A stretch of 64,000 nt of DNA from Halobacillus faecis (GCF_007991335.1 NZ_BJYD01000017.1:245274-309273), one strand, 5' to 3'. Shown: positions 17,913 through 25,802, counted from the first letter of the stretch. The notes: generated by a model from the letters alone, not told the origin. A program made the numbers and translations.

Positions 17913-18716
17913 ATGAGGAAAAACACAGGATGTGGAAATGGGTATGGACACGGTAAAAAATGTCCACCTCTATCTAGTGATGTAGCCAAGTCAAGAAGTT
18001 TGTTTACAGAATCAGCAGAATTTTCTACTGATACTGATGGTGTAGAAGAAACAGTCATTCTTGGTGATGTGTTGATCCAGTCTCTTACAGAGGCGGACTT
18101 TAAACTACCATCATATGCTAGAGCCATTAAAAACATCGAGAAAAACGTTTCCTTGACGCAGTGTAAAGCGATTCCTGTCGTCGGAAACCCTGGGTACGTG
18201 AAATTGTTTGTTGAAGGGGTTGTACACAAAAACATCCAGTATGTGGAAGATGGGTATGGATATGTTAAAGACTACAGCATCGATATCCCGTTCAAAGCAT
18301 ACGATCAGGTTGAACTTGCAAACGACGTCCAGTATCCATTCGATTTCCCATACAGCGTGAAAGACAACGTCCTCCAACGCCGTGAACTTGCCAAAGACGG
18401 CATGGGCGCCGACCGTTGCGAATTCGGTTCTTTTACGTTCGAAATCTACAACCAGCCAATCAAATGTAAGCTTCTTGCTTCTGCTGTAAACCAGTGGGAC
18501 ATCGTGCATCACTTTGATAACTGGGGACGTTTCAACAAAGTAACGGAAAAAATGGACATCAACCTCGTCATCAAATTGACCCAAAAACAACAGGACCTTG
18601 GTTTCCCACCAATTCCGCCAAATGGCGATAACGGTGGAGGAGAAGAAGCTCAGGCTTCAACAACTCAACAACAAGAAACGGTTTACAGCCGCTTCCGAAA
18701 AATCATCGGTCAATAA
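17913..18716 (+). CDS. CsxC/SPOCS-like spore surface protein 1
   Basis: 267 residues from the ATG at 17913, 8 nt after GAAGGAG. The Cys/Gly/His-rich N terminus (TGCGNGYGHGKKC) is followed by the family core: ILGDVLIQSLTEADFKLP, AIKNIEKNVSLTQCKAIPV, KLFVEGVVHKNIQYV, a DIPF stretch, and a VTEKMDINLVIKLTQKQQ C-terminal strand. The three minus-strand neighbours share the TQC and xKNIQYA-type signatures. I recall related proteins as CsxC-type exosporium/coat proteins with a SPOCS-like fold. A sigma-K-like -10 box upstream agrees with mother-cell expression. Transcribed opposite to its paralogues and closed by its own terminator. Confidence 0.7.
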   Translation: MRKNTGCGNGYGHGKKCPPLSSDVAKSRSLFTESAEFSTDTDGVEETVILGDVLIQSLTEADFKLPSYARAIKNIEKNVSLTQCKAIPVVGNPGYVKLFVEGVVHKNIQYVEDGYGYVKDYSIDIPFKAYDQVELANDVQYPFDFPYSVKDNVLQRRELAKDGMGADRCEFGSFTFEIYNQPIKCKLLASAVNQWDIVHHFDNWGRFNKVTEKMDINLVIKLTQKQQDLGFPPIPPNGDNGGGEEAQASTTQQQETVYSRFRKIIGQ

Positions 18717-18720
18717 CAAA

Positions 18721-18751
18721 TAAGAGATGCTCCTTAATGGGGCATCTCTTA
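18721..18751. terminator. Bidirectional terminator
   Basis: Arms AAGAGATGCTCC and GGGGCATCTCTT (one G-U pair) between converging coat-type genes. Confidence 0.8.
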
Positions 18752-18761
18752 TTTAATAGAA

Positions 18762-20165
18762 TTATAGGCGTACATATTGTTTTTGAAAAAGATCATAGAG
18801 GATTTGAGCGGAACCTTCAATATGGAGTTTCCCATCTGTGACAGAGGCATCGCTATAACTGATAAACTGTACACTCTGCACTTCTACTTCTACCGGATCA
18901 GCAAAGGTTTGAACAAACTCATAATGGACGTTTCCTGTCCCGTCACACTCAAACGTATATTCCTTTCGATCTGCATAAGGGATCTGTGGCTTGCTCTTCC
19001 AATCTACACATACGGTCTTCTCCCACGGCATTGTCTGTTTGAGTTGCTGCAATGATTCTCCATTGTCATAAATGACCTCCACCATGAGTACACCGCTAAG
19101 AAAAATATAAGAAGATGGCAGAACAACCGTTTCATTCTGAGAATGAATAGATAAATGTATATCTATGATTTCACAGAGATCATCAGGAATATTCAACGTT
19201 TCCATAAGGTTCACTTCAACGATCTTTGTAGACAATAAGACGGGCATTTTCACGGTCATGTTCCATGAGGGACTCGATGATTCTTCCACTTCTTGACAAA
19301 GGTATTCCAAAGAAGTGGAACTCTCGATCACTTCCTGCTCGTGCTCACAAAGAGATTCTTCTTCTCCTTCCATCATACAAGATGAGCTTTCATCCAGATC
19401 AGGAAGGATTAGTGAAGATTCTTCCTCCTCGTAAGACCATTCGATTCTTTCTGACCAGGAACTGGATTCATCCAGCATGGAGAAGACCTCATGACGTAAG
19501 TTGTCGGATGTGTGTTCATTCCTCGGAATTTCAACTGACATGTCTTCCTTTGGATAATCGAAGTCTTCGTCTTCCAAAATGATATTTTTCTGAGCATGGT
19601 AGTGATCCTTGAAATCCTGCCGATGGTCCGAGGACTCTTCCATGGAAGACACGATATCCGTCAAGATGGAGTAGTCTTGTCGATCATATTCTATCATCTC
19701 TTCAGGATCGTTCATAGAATTCCAGTCTGGGCTAGGATCCTCTTTTAGTATTGCTAGTATTTCCGGAAGGAACGGGTTCTTTTTCTTCCTTTCCCTATCG
19801 GACTTCATGGAAGGATAATCCACCGATTCATCAAAAAGATCATCCTTGTTACCCATATCTTCAACTATGGACTTCTGATCTTCCCGGAACGAGGACATCC
19901 GTTTTCGGTTCTCCGCTAACACATGTTCTTCCGTGTCTTCATCCAAAATTTTGGAAGGTGGGGAAATAACGGGTCGAGGCATTTCTCCACCTGAGTTGTA
20001 AGGAGAATAGATGTCATGGTAATCGATTGAATCAGAAAGATCTTCCTCGAATTGAAAATGACGGGGAGGAATATCTTTTCTACGCTCTTCCTTTGTTTTC
20101 AATGGTTTCGGTTGGGATCGTTTCGTCCAACGTGTTTGATTGAACTTAATTTCATCTCTCTTCAT
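18762..20165 (-). CDS. Spore surface protein 2 with long acidic Ser-rich extension
   Basis: A 467-residue protein. Residues 1-60 are basic; 60-300 are acidic and repeat Glu-Ser-Ser-type clusters (EESSDHRQD, DESSSWSERIEWSYEEEESS, EVEESSSPSW). The C-terminal 160 residues (LLSTKIVEVNLMETLNIPD onward) have the two-strand layout of the neighbouring CsxC/SPOCS-like domains, although the TQC and NIQYA signatures are absent. The ATG at 20165 has only a poor ribosome site but sits one base after the stop of a nine-codon leader ORF with a strong site, suggesting coupled translation. Gap of 66 nt to the upstream paralogue without a terminator, so probably one transcript. Confidence 0.65.
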   Translation of the reverse strand: MKRDEIKFNQTRWTKRSQPKPLKTKEERRKDIPPRHFQFEEDLSDSIDYHDIYSPYNSGGEMPRPVISPPSKILDEDTEEHVLAENRKRMSSFREDQKSIVEDMGNKDDLFDESVDYPSMKSDRERKKKNPFLPEILAILKEDPSPDWNSMNDPEEMIEYDRQDYSILTDIVSSMEESSDHRQDFKDHYHAQKNIILEDEDFDYPKEDMSVEIPRNEHTSDNLRHEVFSMLDESSSWSERIEWSYEEEESSLILPDLDESSSCMMEGEEESLCEHEQEVIESSTSLEYLCQEVEESSSPSWNMTVKMPVLLSTKIVEVNLMETLNIPDDLCEIIDIHLSIHSQNETVVLPSSYIFLSGVLMVEVIYDNGESLQQLKQTMPWEKTVCVDWKSKPQIPYADRKEYTFECDGTGNVHYEFVQTFADPVEVEVQSVQFISYSDASVTDGKLHIEGSAQILYDLFQKQYVRL

Positions 20166-20166
20166 C

Positions 20167-20196
20167 TCACTCAGAAAGGTGCTTGCCCTTCAGCAT
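20167..20196 (-). CDS. Nine-residue leader ORF before coat gene 2
   Basis: ATG at 20196 reads MLKGKHLSE and stops with TGA, followed by one G and then the ATG of the 467-residue gene. GGAGGGG and GAAAGG lie directly upstream. The leader overlaps a hairpin whose arms are AGAAAGG and CCTTTCT. It most likely feeds ribosomes to the downstream gene; whether the peptide matters is unknown. Confidence 0.4.
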   Translation of the reverse strand: MLKGKHLSE

Positions 20197-20231
20197 CCTT
20201 TCTCCCCTCCTTTCTTTCTTCTATTCTTCAC

Positions 20232-20966
20232 TCAACAATCATCATTGGAAGCTGATGATACGCGGATTTGTTGGTCTTGTAGAACTTTCAAGCAGATGTC
20301 CAACACCATTTTTTCTTCGACTTGAGTAAAGTAACCCTCATTGAATGGGGCAGACCCAGGAAGTGGTTGACGATCAAGTGCTTCATCCCATTCAATTATT
20401 TTGCTGGAAAGCAGTTCACAATAAGGAAGCTCGTTATAATATTGGCTGCTTTCCTGATGGAATTGAGAAAGATCGCTGCTCAACAGTTCATCCTTCTCAG
20501 GAAATCCGGAAGGTAAGGATTGGGATACCGCAAAATCAAATTCTTCCCGCTTATTATTTTTGGGCATGACCGGCATGGATATGAAATCCTCGACCTCAAT
20601 CACCGTATCGAATGGAATATCCACCGTGAACGAATGAAGATCTGATGCGACCGTTGTTTCTGTGCTCATTTCGATTTCGTTTGATGGGCTTGCATATTGG
20701 ATATTTTTACGGACGAATCCTTTAATGAATAATTTTTTTGTCGGGAGGAGCAGACGACATTGGGTTAAGGCGACTCTTTTCTTAATATCTTTAATCTCAA
20801 GAACAGGCTCTGGAAAAGTGATGGTTTCATTTATGTTCAACTGGACATTGAGTTCGGCGAGAACGACAGGTACCTTTGTGACGATCTTTCCAATACTCAC
20901 ATGTGGCTTGCAAGGTTTACAATACCCTTTTTCACACTCATAGGAATCGTTATGTTTATCAGACAT
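20232..20966 (-). CDS. CsxC/SPOCS-like spore surface protein 3
   Basis: 244 residues from the ATG at 20966, 7 nt after AGGAGG. A short Cys-containing N terminus (ECEKGYCKPCKP) precedes the core: VLAELNVQLNINETITFPEP, EIKDIKKRVALTQCRLLLP, LFIKGFVRKNIQYASPSNE, HSFTVDIPFDTVIEVEDF, and EEKMVLDICLKVLQDQQ. It is closest to its upstream neighbour at 21163-21915; both share FPEKDELLSSDL/YPEKDQYLSSDL and SQFHQES segments. Probably a coat or exosporium component. A sigma-K-like element and an MhqR-type palindrome lie upstream. Confidence 0.7.
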   Translation of the reverse strand: MSDKHNDSYECEKGYCKPCKPHVSIGKIVTKVPVVLAELNVQLNINETITFPEPVLEIKDIKKRVALTQCRLLLPTKKLFIKGFVRKNIQYASPSNEIEMSTETTVASDLHSFTVDIPFDTVIEVEDFISMPVMPKNNKREEFDFAVSQSLPSGFPEKDELLSSDLSQFHQESSQYYNELPYCELLSSKIIEWDEALDRQPLPGSAPFNEGYFTQVEEKMVLDICLKVLQDQQIRVSSASNDDC

Positions 20967-20995
20967 TTGATGGCCTCCTAAACGAAAGATATCCC

Positions 20996-21004
20996 CATCG
21001 TATG
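20996..21004 (-). promoter_or_regulatory. Weak sigma-K-like -10 box
   Basis: On the minus strand CATACGATG matches CATAnnnTA at eight of nine positions, with AC 17 nt upstream; it is 30 nt before the start of coat gene 3. Confidence 0.25.
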
Positions 21005-21032
21005 TAAAAGAATCTGCCAATGTCTGGGCTCT

Positions 21033-21050
21033 TATCTCGAATTTGAGATA
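21033..21050. promoter_or_regulatory. Palindrome matching the MhqR operator, upstream of coat gene 3
   Basis: TATCTCGAATTTGAGATA has perfect TATCTC/GAGATA arms and differs from the recalled MhqR operator at a single base. It sits 67-84 nt upstream of the ATG of coat gene 3. A MarR-type repressor site is likely; which regulator uses it here is open. Confidence 0.45.
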
Positions 21051-21110
21051 CGTTCAAGCCAACAAGCTTACGAACGATGAACCATCAGACACCTATGGAA
21101 TAAAATAAAA

Positions 21111-21142
21111 AAGCACGATCCCTTCTAACAGGAATCATGCTT
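21111..21142 (-). terminator. Terminator of coat gene 4
   Basis: On the minus strand AAGCATGATTCC pairs with GGGATCGTGCTT (two G-U pairs), followed by TTTTTATTTT. Confidence 0.75.
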
Positions 21143-21162
21143 TGATTTTTAACGCTCAGTCA

Positions 21163-21915
21163 TTAAAGTTCGATTTGTTGTTTTTGTAGGACCTTCACGC
21201 GGAATCTAACCATCATCTTTTCAACGATGTGGTGGAAATAACCTTCTTCAACAGGGCTGGACACTGTGCGGTCTGTCGCTTCATCCCACTCGATGATGTC
21301 ACTTGCCACAAGCTCACAGTATGGGAGCTCGTTATACGCTTGTGTGCTCTCCTGGTGAAACTGAGAAAGATCACTGGATAGATATTGGTCTTTTTCTGGG
21401 TATCCTTCACCCAAGTCCTGAGCACGGAAGAAATCGAATTCTCTTCTTGTGTTTGCTACAGGAAGCTGGACGAATCCATCAAGGTCCACAGTCGTCATGC
21501 ATTCAAAGTGGACTTTAGTTGTCAGTGACTTCATCTCAGATGAGATACATTCGCCTGAGGCACCGTAAACCGGGCTTGCATATTGAATATTTTTGCGAAC
21601 GTACCCTTTCAGGAACAACGGGAATTCTCCGTCGCTGAACAAGTCATCACTGCCTGTTGACGTTCGAGTAATCAAACGACATTGAGTGATGACCACTCTT
21701 TTCTTAACGTCTTTGATTTCCAGTACAGGGTGCTCAAAATGGATATTCGCTACCAGGTGAGTCGTAACGTCATAGGCTCCCAATTCTACAGGAACTTTGA
21801 TTGTACGGGTCGTTCCAGGGTTTACTGGAGTATCCACCGCATCGTTTGTGCATCTGTCAACTGAGGCTGACGTATTAAGGTTCACACAATTGTCTTGACA
21901 ATTATCTTTTTGCAT
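21163..21915 (-). CDS. CsxC/SPOCS-like spore surface protein 4
   Basis: 250 residues from the ATG at 21915, 8 nt after AAGGAGG. The N terminus has four Cys (DNCQDNC and CTND nearby), then VELGAYDVTTHLVANIHFEHP, EIKDVKKRVVITQCRLITR, LFLKGYVRKNIQYASPVYG, KVHFECMTTVDLDGFVQLP and VEKMMVRFRVKVLQKQQIEL. Closest to coat gene 3, of which it is likely a duplicate; it has its own terminator. A -10 box CATAGAATA upstream matches sigma-K exactly. Expected as a coat or exosporium structural protein made late in the mother cell; the family name is from memory. Confidence 0.7.
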   Translation of the reverse strand: MQKDNCQDNCVNLNTSASVDRCTNDAVDTPVNPGTTRTIKVPVELGAYDVTTHLVANIHFEHPVLEIKDVKKRVVITQCRLITRTSTGSDDLFSDGEFPLFLKGYVRKNIQYASPVYGASGECISSEMKSLTTKVHFECMTTVDLDGFVQLPVANTRREFDFFRAQDLGEGYPEKDQYLSSDLSQFHQESTQAYNELPYCELVASDIIEWDEATDRTVSSPVEEGYFHHIVEKMMVRFRVKVLQKQQIEL

Positions 21916-21946
21916 TAATTTTTCCTCCTTTATAATTACCTCACTG

Positions 21947-21955
21947 TATTCTATG
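21947..21955 (-). promoter_or_regulatory. Candidate sigma-K -10 box
   Basis: Minus-strand CATAGAATA is an exact CATAnnnTA match 32 nt before the start of coat gene 4. The AC expected 15-17 nt upstream is displaced to 21 nt, so the call is tentative. Confidence 0.35.
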
Positions 21956-22307
21956 CAGTCTGACCTATTAAGCCTGGTCAAATGAAGGAGTACAAACGTG
22001 GAACTTTCATCAAATCCTCTATCATAAATTGCCTTCTCTTATCAAATACACAATAGCTTTAGATTCATTTCGGGACTTATAATGAGTGATCAGGTCGCAG
22101 GAAAAAAACAGACTCCTATGGGGTATGTGCGGGACAGCTTAGATCCCATAAAACACAGCACGAAGAAGCTCAAGCATCCCCCAATGGAAAGTGTTCAAAT
22201 ACCTCTCCCTATTCATAAATATAAGCATGAATTATGCAGATATGGAAATTGGGTATTCGCACAGGGACTTCCCCTTCTACATAATGTGTAGAATGAGGAG
22301 GTAGAAA
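21956..22307. other. Intergenic region before the actin-like gene
   Basis: No gene is supported in this gap. GGGAC occurs three times (near 22072, 22131 and 22264), but I see no regular iteron array like a plasmid parC. A 69-codon open frame here lacks a ribosome site. The last 15 nt carry GAGGAGGT for the downstream gene. Confidence 0.3.
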
Positions 22308-23498
22308 ATGAACAGAAATAATTTTCTTGCCGTAGATGTCGGAAATAGCTGGTACAAAGCTTTAGTATCTGATCAAGGGGAAGCGTTTGATTATCAGATG
22401 CCGAACGCCATCGCTTTGTTCGATGAGGAATTCTATGAAAAGCCGTACGATGAGGAGGATGTGGATCTCGAGGAGAATTTGATCGTGGAGGTTAAAAGTC
22501 CCTCCCTTCAAGATCGACGGGAGATCTTTTACATCGGAAAGTCAGCCATGCAACAGAAGAACGTGAGTTTAACGTCTTTTAATAATCAAAAAGTTGACGA
22601 AGAACGCACCTATATTCTCCTTTTTGCAATGGCTGCCTATCACGCCTTACTAACTAATCCTGCTGAAGAAGATCTCCAATTTACCATTAATCAGCTGGCC
22701 GTCTCTTTGCCCACAACCCAATACAAGGAAAAGAAAGATGTATTTAAACAGCGCTTGATTGGAAATCATACAGTTATTTTTCATAAGGTGCCGGGTGTAA
22801 GAGAACCGAAGGAAGTCTGCATCAAAATACAAATTGAAGATGTCATCGTAGGAGCAGAAGGCGCCCTCGCCTACTTAGCTTTGACGAGAGATCAGGATAC
22901 GCTTATGATCTCGGACGATTCACTTGTGAAGGATTCTTCTAAAGGCATTCTCATCGGTGACCTCGGTGGAGATTCGGTGGACTTTGTAGGAATTAAGAAA
23001 AATAAACCGGTCGCATCTGTGGAGGGTGAGCCGTTCGGCATCAATCAATACCTCGACCATATCATACAAAAAGTAAGTAAAAATGAAATGTACAGCTTCA
23101 ATTCACGTTCGGAACTTGAAGAAAAACTAGTGGCTGGACAGTCCGAATGGTACGTGGAACCATTCGCGGGAGTACGGAAAGATATTAGTAAATACATCAC
23201 GCCTCAACTACGCTTAATGGCCATCAAATATCTGGAGCATTTTGACAGAGTGAGAAGCCGTTCAAATGAGATTAAGGGGGCCGCCCGTTACATCGCGGTT
23301 GGCGGAGCTGCTGAAATCGCTGAAAAACAAATCAAGGAAGCAGCTGTGAAGTGGAATGAGCGTGGCCGTCCGATCGAATTGCTATTCCCTGGAAACATGT
23401 CGAAGTTGAATGTCCAGGGATTGATGATTCTTGCTAAGATGCAATGGATTAGCAAGAACAAAGAGTATGCGGACGATTACGCTTATACCAAAAGTTAG
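22308..23498 (+). CDS. ParM/StbA-type actin-like ATPase
   Basis: 396 residues with actin-fold signatures: phosphate 1 loop FLAVDVGNSWYKALV, phosphate 2 loop GILIGDLGGDSVDFVGI, and the adenosine loop RYIAVGGAAEI. The length fits plasmid ParM/Alp-type segregation actins, which polymerise on ATP to push or position DNA. GAGGAGGT gives a strong ribosome site. The gene is 11 nt upstream of a small acidic-tailed protein, mirroring the parM-parR arrangement. No plasmid replication or mobility gene is nearby; it sits among spore coat genes, so it may serve a sporulation role or be a captured segregation module. Confidence 0.8.
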   Translation: MNRNNFLAVDVGNSWYKALVSDQGEAFDYQMPNAIALFDEEFYEKPYDEEDVDLEENLIVEVKSPSLQDRREIFYIGKSAMQQKNVSLTSFNNQKVDEERTYILLFAMAAYHALLTNPAEEDLQFTINQLAVSLPTTQYKEKKDVFKQRLIGNHTVIFHKVPGVREPKEVCIKIQIEDVIVGAEGALAYLALTRDQDTLMISDDSLVKDSSKGILIGDLGGDSVDFVGIKKNKPVASVEGEPFGINQYLDHIIQKVSKNEMYSFNSRSELEEKLVAGQSEWYVEPFAGVRKDISKYITPQLRLMAIKYLEHFDRVRSRSNEIKGAARYIAVGGAAEIAEKQIKEAAVKWNERGRPIELLFPGNMSKLNVQGLMILAKMQWISKNKEYADDYAYTKS

Positions 23499-23509
23499 AG
23501 GGTGAAGGA

Positions 23510-23878
23510 ATGCCAAACGTATATCACGATTACTTTAAACAGACCGTGCTTACGATCCCTGATTCCTTCATTGATATAAAAACAGGTAACTCTCACGACG
23601 TCTCGTCTAAAATTAGAGAGGAAGTCGCCTATCACTCAGAAAATAACACTCTAAACCATTTGATATTTTCTGCTTTGAGTCACTACTTCCATAAAGACGC
23701 GGGTACTCAAAAAAAGGAAACGAATAATGTTTTGTCTGAATTACTGGAAATAAAGAGAATGCTGGCAGCAGGCTCTTACCAGAGGGAAAGCATTTCACCT
23801 TCCTATAAGAGGCCACAGGTTACAAAGGATATGGACATTCAGGAGATCGAGGACTTGTTAGAAGCTTTCGGAGGGTAA
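23510..23878 (+). CDS. Small partner of the actin-like protein (possible ParR-type adaptor)
   Basis: 122 residues, not recognised. The N-terminal half may fold as a small helical or ribbon-helix domain (LNHLIFSALSHYFHK); a charged linker follows, and the protein ends with an acidic amphipathic helix MDIQEIEDLLEAFGG. Plasmid ParR adaptors likewise end in a helix that caps the ParM filament. It starts 11 nt after the actin gene with GGGTGAAGGA as ribosome site and is followed by a terminator, so the two form an operon. The adaptor role is inference from gene order and tail. Confidence 0.6.
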   Translation: MPNVYHDYFKQTVLTIPDSFIDIKTGNSHDVSSKIREEVAYHSENNTLNHLIFSALSHYFHKDAGTQKKETNNVLSELLEIKRMLAAGSYQRESISPSYKRPQVTKDMDIQEIEDLLEAFGG

Positions 23879-23889
23879 GCACTTATGTA

Positions 23890-23920
23890 AAGAAGGTAGT
23901 CTTTTAAAGGCTACCTTCTT
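23890..23920 (+). terminator. Terminator of the actin-like operon
   Basis: Arms AAGAAGGTAG and CTACCTTCTT, then TTCTG. It also lies downstream of the converging cotYZ-like gene. Confidence 0.7.
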
Positions 23921-23966
23921 TTCTGATAATGGTCCTATGCAGGGAAAAGGGAATCACCGCAAGTTC

Positions 23967-24515
23967 TTACAAATGTACAGCGGGCAAGCAGGTGATTGCA
24001 CAGAAACATGATAAATCCACACTGATGCAGACTCCCGTACCTACAAGATCATCCAAACTCTTATTATCCAATTGATGACAGGCGGATCCATGTTTACTGT
24101 GACAATGTTTAGGCTGCTTCTCTTTCAAGTCTTTCTTGAAATCAAGCAGTTCAAGAACCGCACAATCTTTATTCAGTTCTTTGATTTTAAAAATGTGGGT
24201 ATGGATACACTTGATTTTTTCTTTCTTAGAATGACAGGAATAAGTAGCTACTCCTGTGCCTTTGAAAGGTTCACAACCGCAATATAAAAGGAAAGGAATC
24301 GTGTTTTTCTTCACACGCTTTTCTCCTAGAAGTTCATTGATTGATTGTTGACAAGAAGTGTAACATTCGTTTTTCACTTTCTTTTGCGCATAGAGAATGG
24401 CCGCTAATACTTCTTCAACACAGTTTTTATAATGTTTCGCTTTATGATGTTTATCTTTTTTCCCACCGCATCCACCTTTATGGTGAGAATCATAATCATA
24501 CGCATGATAACTCAT
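23967..24515 (-). CDS. Spore coat protein of the CotY/CotZ/ExsY family
   Basis: 182 residues from the ATG at 24515, 8 nt after AAGGAG (the upstream GTG overlaps that site). A His/Gly/Lys-rich N terminus (SHHKGGCGGKKDKHHKAKH) precedes NCVEEVLAAILYAQKKV, CYTSCQQSINELLG, NTIPFLLYCGCEPFKGTGV, CIHTHIFKIKELNKDCAVLELL and a C-terminal VCISVDLSCFCAITCL. About 14 cysteines are present, as expected for proteins that self-assemble into a disulphide-linked coat or exosporium basal layer. The His-rich head is longer than in Bacillus subtilis CotZ. A sigma-K-like promoter lies upstream. Confidence 0.85.
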   Translation of the reverse strand: MSYHAYDYDSHHKGGCGGKKDKHHKAKHYKNCVEEVLAAILYAQKKVKNECYTSCQQSINELLGEKRVKKNTIPFLLYCGCEPFKGTGVATYSCHSKKEKIKCIHTHIFKIKELNKDCAVLELLDFKKDLKEKQPKHCHSKHGSACHQLDNKSLDDLVGTGVCISVDLSCFCAITCLPAVHL

Positions 24516-24545
24516 TTTTTTCACTCCTTAATGATTCAGATACCG

Positions 24546-24573
24546 TATTATACGTGGCGAAAGGATTTTCGTT
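24546..24573 (-). promoter_or_regulatory. Candidate sigma-K promoter for the CotY/CotZ gene
   Basis: Minus-strand CGTATAATA matches CATAnnnTA at eight of nine positions, with AC 16 nt upstream; 31 nt before the start codon. Confidence 0.35.
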
Positions 24574-24750
24574 TGATATGTGCGCCCACAGCACAGGAAT
24601 TTTCTTTTACCTTCAAAAAAATGAAAGCTCCACATTGGCACCCGCACCCCTACAAAAGTCCCGGCGTAGGACTTTTTCATTATGAGCGTATCGTACCTTG
24701 GTTCACTCCTTTCCTTCACTTATACTGAGAATAATAGAAAGGAAAGGTCA

Positions 24751-25185
24751 GTGATTTTCATGCTTTACATAAGGCAGGTTGAAGAGATTATTAGGGAAAC
24801 ACTGCTTGAACATCAATTGGACATCGATTATGAAATCAATAATAAACTTCCAGCACCCATGAGTTTTAATGTTTCTACAAATACGGTGAATTTTAACTAT
24901 CTACAAATCAATGGATATATGAGTAAAATAAAGGTAAGTGAAACCGAAGAAAACGTTGTCAAAATCATCCTCTATCATGAAATCGGCTACTACCTCACAT
25001 TCAAAAAACATAGACACGATTTACGCACACTCATGTATGGAGGAGATGAGGAGATCGACGAGCTGAAGGCAGTCATTGAAACCAATGCATGGAACTATGG
25101 ACGAGCATTGGTCCCTGAACATTTGCTCGAAACTTACGACCTCATTCGGGAAAAGGACGAGAGCCTTTTGCAAGGATTGAAGTGA
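24751..25185 (+). CDS. Degenerate ImmA/IrrE-like metallopeptidase fold protein
   Basis: 144 residues if read from the GTG at 24751 (AAAGGA 7 nt upstream); an ATG at 24760 is the alternative. The central IILYHEIGYYLTFKKH resembles the zinc site HExxH, but the second His is Tyr. Downstream ELKAVIETNAWNYGRALVP resembles the third-ligand helix of M78 peptidases (E-x-x-AN-x-F-A-x-x-L-L-x-P). The fold is therefore plausible while catalysis is doubtful. It stands alone within the sporulation region; function unknown. Confidence 0.55.
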   Translation: MIFMLYIRQVEEIIRETLLEHQLDIDYEINNKLPAPMSFNVSTNTVNFNYLQINGYMSKIKVSETEENVVKIILYHEIGYYLTFKKHRHDLRTLMYGGDEEIDELKAVIETNAWNYGRALVPEHLLETYDLIREKDESLLQGLK

Positions 25186-25300
25186 AATTCCTTTATTCTA
25201 CAAATTATCCTTGAAAATGGAAGGTCATCGCATGGACCTTGTAGAAATAGTTATACAGTCACTACATGATTAGGCTTAATAAAAAAGGAAGGTGAATGGC

Positions 25301-25801
25301 ATGTTCAAGAATCGTTTATTCAAGAATGTCCTATTCCGATGGATGCCACATAAAGAGCAAAGCATTTGTGAAAAAAGATTGATCAAAGTGGTCAAACGCC
25401 TGAAGGTTGAGAATTTCAATTTTAATTGGGATCGTAACAGTTGTTTTGTGGAGTTTACATATCAAGGGGAGAGCTACCGTCTCGAACATTCCGTTGATAA
25501 AGCGAAAGAAAAAGGGATCATTTTAAGGAACGGTTTGGATTGCTTGAACGAATTGACACAATCCCTCGAGGATTTGGGCTTGATTATCGACCGTGGTATG
25601 TACGACTTCGACACTTGGATCGCCGGCATGAGACAGTCACCTTCCGCAGAGGAACCGCCTGAAGTGCAGGATGAGTTTCAACTTAAGTATAAATCTCTGG
25701 GAAAACAAGCAGGCGAAGATACGATTGCTCTTAAACCAGAGACCTCTTTTAAGAAATTCGAAGACAGCCATCCATCATCAAAACGAACGCAAATCAAATA
25801 A
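25301..25801 (+). CDS. Uncharacterised protein
   Basis: 166 residues from the ATG at 25301, 8 nt after AAGGAAGG. I do not recognise the family. The N-terminal 110 residues alternate basic helices and strands (CEKRLIKVVKRLKVENFNF, CFVEFTYQGESYRLEHSVD, GLDCLNELTQSLEDLGLII) and suggest a compact alpha/beta domain; the C-terminal 50 residues are polar and probably disordered. No membrane segment or signal peptide. Ends in a strong terminator. Confidence 0.6.
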   Translation: MFKNRLFKNVLFRWMPHKEQSICEKRLIKVVKRLKVENFNFNWDRNSCFVEFTYQGESYRLEHSVDKAKEKGIILRNGLDCLNELTQSLEDLGLIIDRGMYDFDTWIAGMRQSPSAEEPPEVQDEFQLKYKSLGKQAGEDTIALKPETSFKKFEDSHPSSKRTQIK

Positions 25802-25802
25802 A

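Noticed and set aside
22082..22291. 69-codon plus-strand frame before the actin-like gene
   Set aside because: No Shine-Dalgarno sequence, no recognisable composition, and it occupies the promoter region of the following gene.
21956..22307. parC-like iteron centromere for the actin-adaptor operon
   Set aside because: Only three scattered GGGAC words; no regular repeat spacing was found.
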